A stretch of 64,000 nt of DNA from Rhizobium rosettiformans W3. Lineage in GTDB: Bacteria > Pseudomonadota > Alphaproteobacteria > Rhizobiales > Rhizobiaceae. The DNA lies in NCBI RefSeq assembly GCF_004912135.1, contig NZ_STGU01000011.1, forward strand, positions 92,699-156,698. The letters are read 5' to 3'. The first letter of the stretch is position 1. Each line of letters begins with the position of its first letter. Under the pieces are notes generated by a model. The model made no database searches, was not told the origin of the DNA, and saw nothing but the letters and a program-made list of their open reading frames with translations. Of the stretch, positions 29,582 to 39,372 are shown in pieces. The translations under genes and the position numbers were made by a program.

Positions 29582-30484
29582 TCACGATATCGGCGATACT
29601 TCCTTGCCGGCCTCGCGCAGCATCAGGAAAAGCGAGGCGCCGAGGATCAGGAGCGCCCCCAGCCAGAGGTAGCCGCTTGGCGCGTATCCGAAGACGAGCC
29701 ACCCCGCGAAGACGTTCAAGGGCAGCTTCAGGTCATCGAAGGGCTGCACGTAGGCTGCATCGGCCGCATTGTAGGCAAGCGTCAGCAGATACTGGCCAAG
29801 CGCGGTCAGCAGGCCGGCCGCGAGCAGCAGCCACAGCGCCAGTCCTTCCGGCACTGCGAAGCCGCCGGCAAAGGCCAATCCTGCATTGATCGGCGTCAGC
29901 AGCACGAGAAGCCAGACGGTGACGGTCTCGGGTGCCTCGTAGTGGGTGAGGTTCTTCATGATCAGCGAAGAGCCGCCCCAGAGCAGCGCCGATAGCACCG
30001 GCAGGAGGGCCGCCAGGGTGAACGTGTCCGACCAGGGCTGGAGGATAATCATCGCACCGACAAAGCCCGTCAGCGTCGCCAACCAACGGTCGCGACCGAC
30101 CGTTTCGCCGAGGAAAAGGCGTGCGCCGATGATGATAAAGAAGGGCGAGGTCATGACCAGGGCGATGGCCTGCCAGATCGGGACGGTGGCCAATCCCGTA
30201 ACCCATGCCTGAACGCCAAAGGCGGCGAGCAGGACGCGCAGGATGTGGCGGACGGGATAAGCCGTCTTCATCGCCTTCAGACCGAGGCGGAAGAGCAGCG
30301 GCAGAGAGAGGACCAGCGCAAAGCCATATTGCCAGAAGGCAGTCGAGGCCGGCGGGAAGCCAAGCGTCATGGCAAGCCACTGGGTGACGACGTTGAGAGC
30401 CGCGAAGGCAATGCCCGCGAGAACCATGAAACCGGCACCGACGACGGCCCGGGAGCGCAGAACAGATACGGAGCTCTGATTCAT
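29582..30484 (-). CDS. ribN: Riboflavin importer RibN (EamA/DMT family)
   Basis: A 300-residue inner-membrane transporter with two EamA repeats and about ten helices. The FMN riboswitch and attenuator upstream identify the cargo as a flavin. RibN proteins of Rhizobiaceae are known riboflavin importers with this control. The ATG at 30484 (MNQSSVSVLRS) has an AAAGGAAAT site; a start ten codons earlier is possible but would overlap that site. Expression should fall when FMN is plentiful. Confidence 0.88.
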   Translation of the reverse strand: MNQSSVSVLRSRAVVGAGFMVLAGIAFAALNVVTQWLAMTLGFPPASTAFWQYGFALVLSLPLLFRLGLKAMKTAYPVRHILRVLLAAFGVQAWVTGLATVPIWQAIALVMTSPFFIIIGARLFLGETVGRDRWLATLTGFVGAMIILQPWSDTFTLAALLPVLSALLWGGSSLIMKNLTHYEAPETVTVWLLVLLTPINAGLAFAGGFAVPEGLALWLLLAAGLLTALGQYLLTLAYNAADAAYVQPFDDLKLPLNVFAGWLVFGYAPSGYLWLGALLILGASLFLMLREAGKEVSPIS

Positions 30485-30538
30485 GTCATATTTCCTTTTC
30501 CAAAGGACCAACACAAATCAGGACAGATGAGGACGACG

Positions 30539-30564
30539 AAAAGCCGTATCCGGACAGATACGGC
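30539..30564 (-). terminator. Attenuator terminator of the FMN riboswitch
   Basis: GCCGTATC/GATACGGC forms an 8-bp stem around a 6-nt loop (30543-30564), followed on the minus strand by four T residues. It stands between the riboswitch and ribN, so FMN binding probably acts by premature termination. Confidence 0.75.
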
Positions 30565-30625
30565 GCTGCGCAGCAACGCATCCCTCATCCGCGCAGAAGG
30601 CGGAAGGAAGCGCAGCCTGACCTCA

Positions 30626-30769
30626 TTCTCTTTCATCCGGACTTTAACCGTCGGCTCCGGAATTGCACCGGATCTGCTGACCCTGCCCTCCCCTTCGGGA
30701 GATCAGGCGCTCGCGGGCTTGGAGTTTCCTCCTTTACCGCCGGTGGGGAATTTCACCCCGCCCTGAGAA
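30626..30769 (-). promoter_or_regulatory. FMN riboswitch (RFN element)
   Basis: The minus strand carries the conserved RFN blocks in order: CAGGGCGGGGTGAAATTCCC, CACCGGCGGTAAA, AGCCCGCGAGCGC, GGTCAGCAGATCCGGTG, and finally TTCCGGAGCCGACGGT with AGTCCGGATGAAAGAGA. All paired elements are present. It precedes ribN by about 140 bp, with an attenuator hairpin in between. Confidence 0.97.
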
Positions 30770-30831
30770 CGAATGCCGGACAATCCGGCTTAGCAGAAAT
30801 ATGACAGCTGCTGCTGCGGCGCAAGATGGGC

Positions 30832-30861
30832 AAAAAGAAAGCCCGGCACAGAGACCGGGCT
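30832..30861 (-). terminator. Intrinsic terminator of hupB
   Basis: AGCCCGG/CCGGGCT stem (30840-30846 and 30855-30861), followed on the minus strand by TTTCTTTTTG. It lies 54 bp after the hupB stop and just before the ribN leader. Confidence 0.8.
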
Positions 30862-30915
30862 CACCAGGGTGTCAGCTGACCATCGGCACCGAAGGGTGGC
30901 GACGGTCACGACGGA

Positions 30916-31191
30916 TCAGCTGTTGACAGCGTCCTTCAGGCCCTTGCCGGCCGTGAACTTCGGAACGTTGCGAGCCGGGATGTCGACTTCAGCGCCGGTG
31001 GACGGGTTGCGGCCCTTGGAGGCTTCGCGACGGGCGACGGTGAAGGCGCCAAAGCCAGCGAGACGAATGTCGCCGCCGTTCTTCAGTTCAGCCTGGACCG
31101 TTTCAAAAACGGCATCAACGGCAGAGGCGGCGTCAGCCTTGGTGAGGCCAGCCTTCTCGGCGACCGCGGATACGAGTTCGTTCTTGTTCAT
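30916..31191 (-). CDS. hupB: HU-family DNA-binding protein
   Basis: A 91-residue nucleoid protein that binds and bends DNA as a dimer. It contains the HU signature GFGAFTVARREASKGRNPSTG with the DNA-inserting proline in the RNPSTG arm, and begins MNKNELVSAVAEKAGLTKAD. The ATG at 31191 is chosen over an in-frame extension without HU similarity. It follows lon on the same strand, but a terminator separates them, so it has its own promoter in 31192-31324. Confidence 0.96.
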   Translation of the reverse strand: MNKNELVSAVAEKAGLTKADAASAVDAVFETVQAELKNGGDIRLAGFGAFTVARREASKGRNPSTGAEVDIPARNVPKFTAGKGLKDAVNS

Positions 31192-31324
31192 GTTTCCACC
31201 CTTTCTGATTGGTATGAAACGACTCAAATGATTAAGTCGGGCGGAGAATACGAAAGCTTCTGCCCTTCGCAACTCAAAAGCACCCGAAAGCCCCGGAAAA
31301 CAAGCCTTTTGAGCGGCTGTTCAC

Positions 31325-31354
31325 AAAAAAGGCTGGCAAAAATGCCAGCCTTTT
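31325..31354 (-). terminator. Intrinsic terminator of lon
   Basis: GGCTGGCA/TGCCAGCC 8-bp stem with an AAAA loop (31331-31350), flanked by A6 and T4. On the minus strand it ends in a run of six T residues. Confidence 0.9.
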
Positions 31355-31397
31355 CGTCTGTTTTGCGCCTTTATGGCTCACTTAGGGCAGAATTGCC

Positions 31398-33815
31398 TCA
31401 GTGAGCGACCGTTGCGCCGCTTTCGTCAGCCCCTTCGACAACGCCGATGGCCGGCGTTTCAACGGTTCCGTCCCACTCGATCGGCTCGGGAACACGGACC
31501 AGAGCGTGGCGGATGACCTCGCCCATGCGGGACACGGGCACGATCTCCATGTTGTTCTTCACGTTGTCCGGAATGTCCGCCAGATCCTTGGCATTCTCTT
31601 CCGGGATCAGAACCTTCTTGATGCCGCCACGGAGCGCTGCGAGCAGCTTTTCCTTGAGACCGCCGATCGGAAGCACCCGACCGCGCAGCGTCACTTCGCC
31701 CGTCATTGCGATATCCTTCGAGACCGGAATACCGGTCATGATGGATACGATGGCGGTTGCCATGGCGATACCGGCAGACGGCCCATCCTTGGGCGTTGCG
31801 CCTTCCGGCACGTGCACGTGGATGTCCGACTTATCAAAGCGCGGGGGCTCGACGCCGAAATCGACGGCGCGCGAGCGGACATAAGATGCCGCTGCCGAAA
31901 TCGATTCCTTCATGACGTCCTTCAGGTTGCCGGTGACCGTCATGCGGCCCTTGCCGGGCATCATGACGCCTTCGATCGTCAGGAGCTCGCCACCGACTTC
32001 CGTCCAGGCCAGACCCGTGACAACGCCGACCTGGTCCTCGCCCTCGGCTTCGCCATGGCGGAAGCGCGGGATGCCGAGGTAGTCGGAGATGTTCTTCTCC
32101 GTGACTTCAACCGACTTGACCTTGCCCTTGATGATCTCGGTGACGGCCTTACGGGCGAGCTTCATCAGTTCGCGTTCGAAGGAGCGAACACCGGCTTCGC
32201 GGGTGTATTGCTGGATGACCGCCAGGATTGCCTTGTCGGATACGGAGAACTCCTCCGGACGCAGGGCATGTTCCTTGATGGCCTTCGGCAGCAGGTGCCG
32301 CTTGGCGATCTCGAGCTTTTCATCCTCGGTGTAGCCGGCGATCCGGATGATCTCCATGCGGTCCATCAGCGGACCCGGGATGTTCAGCGTGTTAGCGGTC
32401 GTCACGAACATGACGTTCGACAAGTCATATTCCACTTCAAGATAGTGGTCCATGAAGGTCGAGTTCTGTTCCGGATCGAGCACCTCGAGCAGAGCCGAAG
32501 ACGGGTCGCCGCGGAAGTCCATGCCCATCTTGTCGATCTCGTCGAGCAGGAAGAGCGGGTTGGACTTCTTAGCCTTCTTCATCGACTGCACGATCTTGCC
32601 GGGCATCGAGCCGATATAGGTGCGGCGGTGACCGCGGATCTCGGCTTCGTCACGGACGCCACCGAGCGCCATGCGCACATATTCGCGGCCGGTCGCCTTG
32701 GCGATCGACTTGGCAAGTGAGGTCTTGCCGACGCCCGGAGGGCCGACGAGGCAGAGGATCGGACCTTTGAGCTTCGTCGCACGCGCCTGTACGGCGAGAT
32801 ACTCGACGATGCGCTCCTTGACCTTGTCGAGACCGAAGTGATCCTCGTCGAGAACCTTCTCGGCAGCATTCAGGTCAATCTTGACCTTGGACTTCTTGCC
32901 CCAGGGCAGACCGAGCAGCCAGTCGAGATAGTTGCGCACGACTGTGGCTTCCGCCGACATCGGGCTCATGTGACGCAGCTTCTTCAGCTCGGCATCCGCC
33001 TTTTCCTTGGCTTCCTTGGAAAGCTTGGTCTTGGCGATGCGCTCTTCCAGTTCGGCCATCTCGTCACGGCCGTCTTCGCCGTCGCCGAGTTCCTTCTGGA
33101 TCGCCTTCATCTGTTCGTTGAGGTAGTACTCGCGCTGGGTCTTCTCCATCTGGCGCTTGACGCGCGAGCGGATGCGCTTCTCGACCTGCAGAACCGAGAT
33201 CTCGCCTTCCATGAAGCCGAGCGCCTTTTCAAGGCGCGTCTTGACGCTCACCGTTTCCAGCATTTCCTGCTTTTCGGTGATCTTTATGGAGAGGTGCGAG
33301 GCGACCGTATCGGCGAGCTTCGAGTAGTCCTCGATCTGGCTTGCGGCGCCAACGACCTCGGGAGAGATCTTCTTGTTCAGCTTGACGTAGTTCTCGAACT
33401 CCGAGACCACCGAGCGGGACAAAGCCTCGATTTCGACGGCGTCTTCGGCGGGTTCGGCGAGAACGCGTGCCTTGGCTTCGTAATAATCTTCGCGGCCGGT
33501 GTAGCTTTCGACCTTCGCGCGGGCGCGGCCTTCGATCAGTACCTTCACGGTGCCGTCGGGCAGCTTCAGGAGCTGCAGGACGTTGGCCACGGTGCCCACG
33601 TCGTAGATGGCATCCGGAGCTGGGTCGTCATCGCTCGCATTGATCTGCGTGGCCAGCATGATCTGCTTGTCCGAGCCCATCACCTCTTCGAGAGCGCGAA
33701 TGGACTTCTCGCGGCCGACGAACAGCGGGACGATCATGTGCGGAAACACCACGATGTCGCGCAGAGGAAGCACCGGATAGGTGTTCACCTCGTTTGCAGC
33801 TGACGTATTCGTCAT
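31398..33815 (-). CDS. lon: ATP-dependent protease La (Lon)
   Basis: Cytoplasmic AAA+ serine protease of 805 residues that degrades misfolded and regulatory proteins. The N-terminal substrate domain begins [20 protein letters not shown], the ATPase has Walker [14 protein letters not shown], and the protease domain has the Ser-Lys dyad with [11 protein letters not shown]. The ATG at 33815 ([10 protein letters not shown]) has a strong AAAGGAAGTG site. The 36-codon in-frame extension upstream lacks Lon similarity. It lies between clpX and hupB, as in other rhizobia. Confidence 0.97.
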   Translation of the reverse strand: MTNTSAANEVNTYPVLPLRDIVVFPHMIVPLFVGREKSIRALEEVMGSDKQIMLATQINASDDDPAPDAIYDVGTVANVLQLLKLPDGTVKVLIEGRARAKVESYTGREDYYEAKARVLAEPAEDAVEIEALSRSVVSEFENYVKLNKKISPEVVGAASQIEDYSKLADTVASHLSIKITEKQEMLETVSVKTRLEKALGFMEGEISVLQVEKRIRSRVKRQMEKTQREYYLNEQMKAIQKELGDGEDGRDEMAELEERIAKTKLSKEAKEKADAELKKLRHMSPMSAEATVVRNYLDWLLGLPWGKKSKVKIDLNAAEKVLDEDHFGLDKVKERIVEYLAVQARATKLKGPILCLVGPPGVGKTSLAKSIAKATGREYVRMALGGVRDEAEIRGHRRTYIGSMPGKIVQSMKKAKKSNPLFLLDEIDKMGMDFRGDPSSALLEVLDPEQNSTFMDHYLEVEYDLSNVMFVTTANTLNIPGPLMDRMEIIRIAGYTEDEKLEIAKRHLLPKAIKEHALRPEEFSVSDKAILAVIQQYTREAGVRSFERELMKLARKAVTEIIKGKVKSVEVTEKNISDYLGIPRFRHGEAEGEDQVGVVTGLAWTEVGGELLTIEGVMMPGKGRMTVTGNLKDVMKESISAAASYVRSRAVDFGVEPPRFDKSDIHVHVPEGATPKDGPSAGIAMATAIVSIMTGIPVSKDIAMTGEVTLRGRVLPIGGLKEKLLAALRGGIKKVLIPEENAKDLADIPDNVKNNMEIVPVSRMGEVIRHALVRVPEPIEWDGTVETPAIGVVEGADESGATVAH

Positions 33816-34205
33816 TTCACTTCCTTTCAAACGTCCCGCGGAAACCGGGACTTCATGCCGACCCAAAAGAGGCGTCAGGCATATTTTTCGTTCCTCCAAC
33901 AAGTGGAGTGGCGTTCCCGCCAATTCAAGCCTTGCGCCCGGGCCGCACCCGAATCTGTGACATCAGCATGACAGACACTCTCAACTTTCACACTAGGGTG
34001 CGGACCTGATGCGAACCATGCGCGTCACTTCGTCGCCCGGCCGGCGAATGTTGATGCATGATCTGATCGGGGACGCGGATACGCGGTGACGGCAACGCAG
34101 CACACAGGCGTTCACTCTCGCTTCTGTTCTAGCCCAATCAGCAGGCCTTTCAACAGATCATGCGGTAAATCTGGTGCTTTGGTCGGGGAAAACCACAGCC
34201 AGCCC
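33816..34205. other. lon upstream region
   Basis: 390 bp without a supported gene between lon and the clpX terminator. It contains a possible heat-shock promoter (33901-33929) and a poor Pho-box-like repeat near 33957-33974. Open frames here are short and lack family features. Confidence 0.55.
33901..33929 (-). promoter_or_regulatory. Possible heat-shock (RpoH-type) promoter of lon
   Basis: CTTGAA (33929-33924) and, after 17 bp, CCACTT (33906-33901) on the minus strand, about 85 bp before the lon start. The -35 is ideal; the -10 is a loose match. Confidence 0.35.
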
Positions 34206-34240
34206 AAAAAGAAAGAGCCCGCCTTTGTCGGGCGGGCTCT
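34206..34240 (-). terminator. Intrinsic terminator of clpX
   Basis: AGAGCCCGCC/GGCGGGCTCT 10-bp stem with a 7-nt loop (34214-34240); on the minus strand it is followed by TTCTTTTTG. It lies 23 bp after the clpX stop. Confidence 0.9.
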
Positions 34241-34263
34241 CAATGCTTCTTCTGCGGTCAGGA

Positions 34264-35541
34264 TCAGGCCGAGGCGTTGGCCTTTTCTTCCTGGCGATCC
34301 GCATAGATGTAGAGCGGACGCGAGCTGCCGTTGACGACGTCGTCGGAGATGACGACTTCGCGAACGCCTTCGAGCTCCGGCAGTTCGAACATCGTGTCGA
34401 GCAGGATCTTTTCCATGATCGAACGCAGGCCACGCGCACCGGTCTTGCGGGTGATGGCCTTGCGGGCGATCTCGCGCAGAGCGTCCTCGTGGAAGGTCAG
34501 TTCGACGTCTTCCATCTCGAACAGGCGCTGGTACTGCTTGACGAGCGCGTTCTTCGGCTCCGACAGGATCTGGATCAGCGCATCCTCATCGAGGTCTTCG
34601 AGCGTTGCCAGAACCGGCAGACGGCCGATGAATTCCGGGATGAGGCCGAACTTGACCAGATCTTCCGGCTCGAGTTCGCGCAGGACTTCGCCAACGCGGC
34701 GATCGTCTTCTGCCTTGACGGTTGCACCGAAGCCGATCGAGGTCTTCTCGCCACGGGCAGAGATGATCTTGTCGAGGCCGGCAAAGGCGCCGCCGCAGAT
34801 GAACAGGATGTTCGTCGTGTCGACCTGCAGGAATTCCTGCTGCGGATGCTTGCGGCCGCCCTGCGGCGGAACGGAAGCAACCGTGCCTTCCATGATCTTC
34901 AGCAGTGCCTGCTGGACGCCCTCGCCCGACACGTCGCGGGTGATCGAGGGGTTGTCCGACTTGCGGGAGATCTTGTCGACTTCGTCGATGTAGACGATGC
35001 CGCGCTGGGCGCGCTCGACATTGTAGTCGGCCGCCTGGAGCAGCTTCAGGATGATGTTTTCGACGTCTTCACCGACGTAACCGGCTTCAGTCAGCGTCGT
35101 GGCATCCGCCATGGTGAAGGGAACGTCGATGATGCGGGCGAGCGTCTGGGCAAGATAGGTCTTGCCGCAGCCGGTCGGGCCGACGAGCATGATGTTCGAC
35201 TTCGCCAGTTCGACGTCGCCGCCCTTGGAAGCGTGCGACAGGCGCTTGTAGTGGTTGTGCACGGCCACCGACAGGATCTTCTTCGCCTGCTTCTGGCCGA
35301 TTACGTATTCGTCGAGGATCTTGATGATGTCCTGCGGCGTGGGAACGCCGTCACGGGACTTGACCATCGAAGACTTGTTCTCTTCGCGGATGATGTCCAT
35401 GCAGAGTTCGACGCATTCATCGCAGATGAACACCGTCGGTCCGGCAATCAGCTTGCGGACCTCGTGCTGGCTCTTGCCGCAGAAGGAACAATAAAGGGTA
35501 TTCTTGGAGTCACCGCCGTTGCTTCCGCTGACCTTGCTCAT
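34264..35541 (-). CDS. clpX: ATP-dependent Clp protease ATP-binding subunit ClpX
   Basis: A 425-residue AAA+ unfoldase that feeds substrates to ClpP. An N-terminal zinc finger ([14 protein letters not shown] and later CDECVELC) recognises substrates and adaptors; Walker A is [12 protein letters not shown]. The ClpP-docking IGF-type loop is within SIGFGATV. In alphaproteobacteria ClpXP controls the cell cycle through CtrA turnover. The gene lies 287 bp after clpP, enough for its own promoter. Confidence 0.97.
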   Translation of the reverse strand: MSKVSGSNGGDSKNTLYCSFCGKSQHEVRKLIAGPTVFICDECVELCMDIIREENKSSMVKSRDGVPTPQDIIKILDEYVIGQKQAKKILSVAVHNHYKRLSHASKGGDVELAKSNIMLVGPTGCGKTYLAQTLARIIDVPFTMADATTLTEAGYVGEDVENIILKLLQAADYNVERAQRGIVYIDEVDKISRKSDNPSITRDVSGEGVQQALLKIMEGTVASVPPQGGRKHPQQEFLQVDTTNILFICGGAFAGLDKIISARGEKTSIGFGATVKAEDDRRVGEVLRELEPEDLVKFGLIPEFIGRLPVLATLEDLDEDALIQILSEPKNALVKQYQRLFEMEDVELTFHEDALREIARKAITRKTGARGLRSIMEKILLDTMFELPELEGVREVVISDDVVNGSSRPLYIYADRQEEKANASA

Positions 35542-35828
35542 GTCTTTATCCTTCCAGCACGCCGCGCCACCGCAGTCACGGCAGGGCGGTCACTCACACT
35601 GATAAGCTTCCACCGCCGCCTTTGGTGAAAACCTCTTTCCGATCCGGAGCTACTAGCCGACCCGACCTTGTCGGAGCGGCGGCAACGAAAACTCCCGTTC
35701 TCGGCAGACTATGTCACAAAGATTCAACATAGCCTTAATCCTAGTATTAGCGCTTTTGCGCCGAGTTTAAACCCCGGCGCCCATCACGTCTGCCGGCATC
35801 TTGGGGATGCCGACCAACTCGGCCCGGA

Positions 35829-36464
35829 TCAAGCCGATGGTGCAGCGCCTTCGATTTCGGCGCGCGAGGTGAGGATACGGTCGATCAGACCCCATTCCTT
35901 TGCCTCGCTCGATTCCATGAAGTGGTCACGATCCAGCGTGTTTTCCACTTCGTCATAGGTCCGGCCCGTGTGCTTGACGTAGACCTCGTTCAGGCGACGC
36001 TTCATCTTAATAATGTCACGAGCGTGGCGCTCAATGTCGGAAGCCTGACCCTGGAAGCCGCCGGATGGCTGGTGCACCATGATGCGGGAGTTCGGGGTGG
36101 CGAAGCGCATGCCCTTTTCGCCAGCGGCGAGCAGCAGCGAGCCCATCGAGGCTGCCTGACCGATGCACAGCGTCGAAACGGCCGGACGAATGAACTGCAT
36201 CGTATCGTAGATCGCCATGCCGGAGGTGACGACACCGCCCGGTGAATTGATGTAGATGGCAATTTCCTTCTTCGGGTTTTCAGCCTCGAGGAAGAGCAAC
36301 TGCGCGCAGACGAGCGAGGCCATCGTGTCCTCGACCGGGCCCGTCAGGAAGATGATCCGCTCCTTCAGCAGTCGGGAGAAGATATCGTAGGAGCGCTCGC
36401 CACGATTGGTCTGTTCGACGACCATCGGCACCAGAGCGAGAGCGGTATCAACGGGATTTGTCAT
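35829..36464 (-). CDS. clpP: ATP-dependent Clp protease proteolytic subunit
   Basis: A 211-residue serine peptidase that assembles into a 14-mer barrel. The catalytic Ser is in [11 protein letters not shown], the His in IMVHQPSGG and the Asp in the following LDRDHFM region. The start is the ATG at 36464 ([14 protein letters not shown]); the upstream in-frame extension of 17 codons overlaps the promoter leader. A heat-shock-type promoter lies at 36531-36560. Confidence 0.97.
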   Translation of the reverse strand: MTNPVDTALALVPMVVEQTNRGERSYDIFSRLLKERIIFLTGPVEDTMASLVCAQLLFLEAENPKKEIAIYINSPGGVVTSGMAIYDTMQFIRPAVSTLCIGQAASMGSLLLAAGEKGMRFATPNSRIMVHQPSGGFQGQASDIERHARDIIKMKRRLNEVYVKHTGRTYDEVENTLDRDHFMESSEAKEWGLIDRILTSRAEIEGAAPSA

Positions 36465-36834
36465 GTCGGTCCTTTTCAGCCTCTCCCCGGCACGTCCGTG
36501 GCGGGAATCACACAAAATCTGTCAACCCCTACATAGAGTGTCCGCACCCCGACATTCAAGACACGAGGACGGGATATCCTTAATGGTCGGAACACGGGTC
36601 GGACAGCGCCAAGGCCGGGGAGATCGGGCATTTCTCGGCAAGGGGCGTCGCGCGGCACCCATCCATACACAAGATGATGCTAACATGGTGAAATTTCGGT
36701 AATCGGCCCGCGATGCCTCTGATTGCAGGGTGGCCTGGATGGCCGTTTGTGGCCCTTCCATCCTAGGGACTGGTTAACCACTCTCAGCCATTGTCCCGGG
36801 GATATTCTTAGACATTATTTCAGGACTGCGGATC
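36465..36834. other. clpP / diguanylate cyclase divergent intergenic region
   Basis: 370 bp between the clpP start (minus) and the GGDEF gene start (plus). It holds the RpoH-type promoter of clpP and a GGTTAACC palindrome near 36773-36780. No supported gene. Confidence 0.6.
36531..36560 (-). promoter_or_regulatory. RpoH (heat-shock) type promoter of clpP
   Basis: CTTGAA (36560-36555), 18 bp, then CTATGT (36536-36531), on the minus strand. This fits the alphaproteobacterial sigma-32 consensus (CTTGAA, 17-18 bp, CYTATNT) and lies about 67 bp upstream of the start codon. Confidence 0.6.
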
Positions 36835-38079
36835 GTGATCGACGTGAAGACTGCGTTTCTGCTCTGGGTCATCCAGGCCGGAACGCTGGCGATTCTGCTG
36901 ATTGCCATATGGTTGCATGCCCGCGACCAGCGCCATTTTCTCTGGTTCGGCCTCGGGTTCGGCCTGCAGGCCACAGGCCTCGGCATGGTCGGTCTAAGGG
37001 ACCAGATCCCTGATGTCCTCTCCATTCATGCCGGCAACATCCTCTCGCTTCTCGGCTTCATCTGCTGGGGTCAGGCGCTTTGCGCCTTCGACGACCGTCG
37101 GGCGCCTGCCTATGTCGCCCTGCCCGCCCTCATCTGGGTAGCGGGCAATGCTGTGCCCGCCTTAACTGCCGAGATCGGCTACCGGATGGCGATCTACAAT
37201 GTCGCGGCAGCGGCCGGGCTGGCGGCACTCGGGGTGATCGTCCTCACGGGCACCTTTTCGACCCGGCGGTATCGCGTGATGCTCGCGACGGTCTGGTTTC
37301 TGCAGGCTGGCGCCTGTCTCGTCTTCGCCTATATAGCCACGCGTATCATGCCGCGGAGCTTTACCGAGATGACCCTCGCCGTCGCCGTCAGCATCGTTGG
37401 GCTCATCGCCTTCATCACGGCCATGACGCTGATCGCCAAGATGATGATGGATCGCTCGGAGGAACGGCTCCAGGCGCTGGTGCGCGCCGATCCGCTGACC
37501 GGCGCGCTCAACCGGCGGGGTTTCTCGGATGCGTTTCAGCACCTCGTCGATTCCGCGCCCTCGGCCGGGCTTGCCATGATCATTTTCGATCTCGACCACT
37601 TCAAGCACATCAATGATCGGCACGGGCATCAGGTGGGCGATCGGGTGCTTCTCGAATTTTCGGCGACCTGCAAGGCGCATCTGCCGCAACGGGCCGCCTT
37701 CGGCAGAACGGGGGGCGAAGAATTCGCCGCCGTGCTTGCGGTCAATGAACCGAAGGATGCAGCGCTCTTTGCGGAAACGGTCCGGATGGCCTTTGCCGAG
37801 CGAGCGATCGATGCAGAAACCCAGCGCATCCACGTCACGACCAGCGTCGGCATTGCGGTCGCGCCACTCGCCATCGCCGATCTCGAGAGCATGATGGCGC
37901 AGGCGGACACGGCTCTCTATGCCGCCAAGGCGGAAGGCCGCAACCGCACATCCGTCAATGCCAACGGCAAGGTCGTGACCGTTCCGCCCGCCCGCAGCGA
38001 CAATCTCGACGCCCAGGCCGACCGGCAGGTGGCGATCCTCAAGCGCATCGCAGCGGTCGGGAACAATCTCCACGACTGA
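36835..38079 (+). CDS. Membrane-anchored GGDEF diguanylate cyclase
   Basis: A 414-residue protein. Six hydrophobic helices in residues 1-205 form a membrane sensor. A GGDEF domain (about 218-385) makes cyclic di-GMP from two GTP; the active-site motif is intact as GGEEF, and NRRGF and FDLDHFKHIND are normal. The inhibitory RxxD I-site five residues before GGEEF is not recognisable, so product inhibition may be weak. It starts with GTG at 36835. Cyclic di-GMP from such proteins could govern the polysaccharide cluster further right, but no direct link is visible. Confidence 0.9.
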   Translation: MIDVKTAFLLWVIQAGTLAILLIAIWLHARDQRHFLWFGLGFGLQATGLGMVGLRDQIPDVLSIHAGNILSLLGFICWGQALCAFDDRRAPAYVALPALIWVAGNAVPALTAEIGYRMAIYNVAAAAGLAALGVIVLTGTFSTRRYRVMLATVWFLQAGACLVFAYIATRIMPRSFTEMTLAVAVSIVGLIAFITAMTLIAKMMMDRSEERLQALVRADPLTGALNRRGFSDAFQHLVDSAPSAGLAMIIFDLDHFKHINDRHGHQVGDRVLLEFSATCKAHLPQRAAFGRTGGEEFAAVLAVNEPKDAALFAETVRMAFAERAIDAETQRIHVTTSVGIAVAPLAIADLESMMAQADTALYAAKAEGRNRTSVNANGKVVTVPPARSDNLDAQADRQVAILKRIAAVGNNLHD

Positions 38080-38127
38080 TGCGGCCCCTCCCCTTGCGGA
38101 ACGGTGTCGAGGGGATAAACAGAGGGC

Positions 38128-39372
38128 ATGACACAGACATCCTTCCTCTCCATCGATCCCGTCACCCGCCGCGTCTCTCTCGACGCCCGCGACCCGGCCT
38201 TCTACACCGACCCAAACAAGACGTATGCTGCCTTGCATGCCAGCTGTCCGAGCTTCTATTGGGAGGAGCAGAAGCAGTGGTTCTTCACCGGTTATGACCA
38301 TGTGAATGCGCTTCTGCGCGATCGCCGCTTCGGCCGACAGATCCTGCATATCGCGACGCGCGAGGAGCTGGGCATGCCGGAGCCTGCGGCGCATACCCGC
38401 CACTTCGACAAGGCTGAGGAGCACTCGCTGCTCGAAATCGAGCCGCCGGAGCACACGCGGCTTCGCACCCTCGTGAACCGCGCCTTTGTCTCCCGCCATG
38501 TCGAGAAGATGACGCCGGAGATCACGGAACTGACCAATCGATTGATCGACGACTTCGAGAAAGATGGCGAGACGGAGCTCTTGTCGACCTTCGCCGACAT
38601 CATTCCGGTGACGATGATCGCCCGGATGATCGGTATTCCCGAAGAGATGGGCCCGCAGCTTTTGAAATGGAGCCACGACTATGTCGGCATGTACATGTTC
38701 AAGCGCAGCCGCGCCGACGAGGAAGCCGCGGATCGCTCGGCCAAGGAGTTTGCCGACTATGTGCGGCAGGTGATTGCGGAGCGTCGGGCCGAGCCACGCG
38801 ACGATCTCCTGAGCCACATGATCCACACCGAGCACAAAGGCCAGTTCCTCACCGAGGACGAACTGATCTCGACGACCATCGTGCTGCTCAATGCCGGGCA
38901 CGAGGCGACCGTGCATCAGATCGGCAATTCGGTGCGGGTCATCCTCGACAGCGGCATCGATCCGGCGACGCTCTTCACCGACGAGAAGACGACCGAGCGG
39001 ACGGTCGAGGAGACGCTTCGCATCTGTGCGCCGGTCCATATCTTCCAGCGCTGGTGCCTGGAGCCCTGCGACATCGATGGCGTCAGCTTCAAGCGCGGCG
39101 ACAAGGTGAGCCTCATTCTCGCAGCCGCCAATCTCGATCCGCAGAAGTTTCCCGAACCGCTCGAATTCAAGCCTTCGCGTGATGAGGGCGCCAATCTTTC
39201 CTTCGGCGCCGGCATTCACTTCTGCATCGGGGCACCGCTCGCCCGGCTCGAGCTCAACATCGTCCTGCCCCTGCTCTTCCAGCGGTTGCCGGGGCTGAAG
39301 ATCGCCGAGACGCCCCGCGTGAAGGACGTCTATCACTTCCACGGGCTGGAGCGGCTCGACCTTACATGGTGA
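38128..39372 (+). CDS. Cytochrome P450
   Basis: A 414-residue soluble bacterial P450 monooxygenase. The heme-cysteine loop is FGAGIHFCIGAPLARLE, the ExxR pair lies in EETLRIC, and the I-helix is LLNAGHEATVHQ, where histidine follows the usual AG and the conserved Thr remains. Its substrate and redox partners are not nearby. It starts 48 bp after the GGDEF gene. Its last 11 bp overlap the convergent WYL regulator gene. Confidence 0.93.
   Translation: MTQTSFLSIDPVTRRVSLDARDPAFYTDPNKTYAALHASCPSFYWEEQKQWFFTGYDHVNALLRDRRFGRQILHIATREELGMPEPAAHTRHFDKAEEHSLLEIEPPEHTRLRTLVNRAFVSRHVEKMTPEITELTNRLIDDFEKDGETELLSTFADIIPVTMIARMIGIPEEMGPQLLKWSHDYVGMYMFKRSRADEEAADRSAKEFADYVRQVIAERRAEPRDDLLSHMIHTEHKGQFLTEDELISTTIVLLNAGHEATVHQIGNSVRVILDSGIDPATLFTDEKTTERTVEETLRICAPVHIFQRWCLEPCDIDGVSFKRGDKVSLILAAANLDPQKFPEPLEFKPSRDEGANLSFGAGIHFCIGAPLARLELNIVLPLLFQRLPGLKIAETPRVKDVYHFHGLERLDLTW

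Noticed and set aside
33957..33974. Pho-box-like repeat upstream of lon (CTGTCAT-GCTG-ATGTCAC)
   Set aside because: Only one half-site is good, the other matches 5 of 7, and Lon is not expected in the Pho regulon.
36773..36780. GGTTAACC palindrome as a CtrA site before the GGDEF gene
   Set aside because: CtrA sites need two TTAA boxes 7 bp apart; only one is present.
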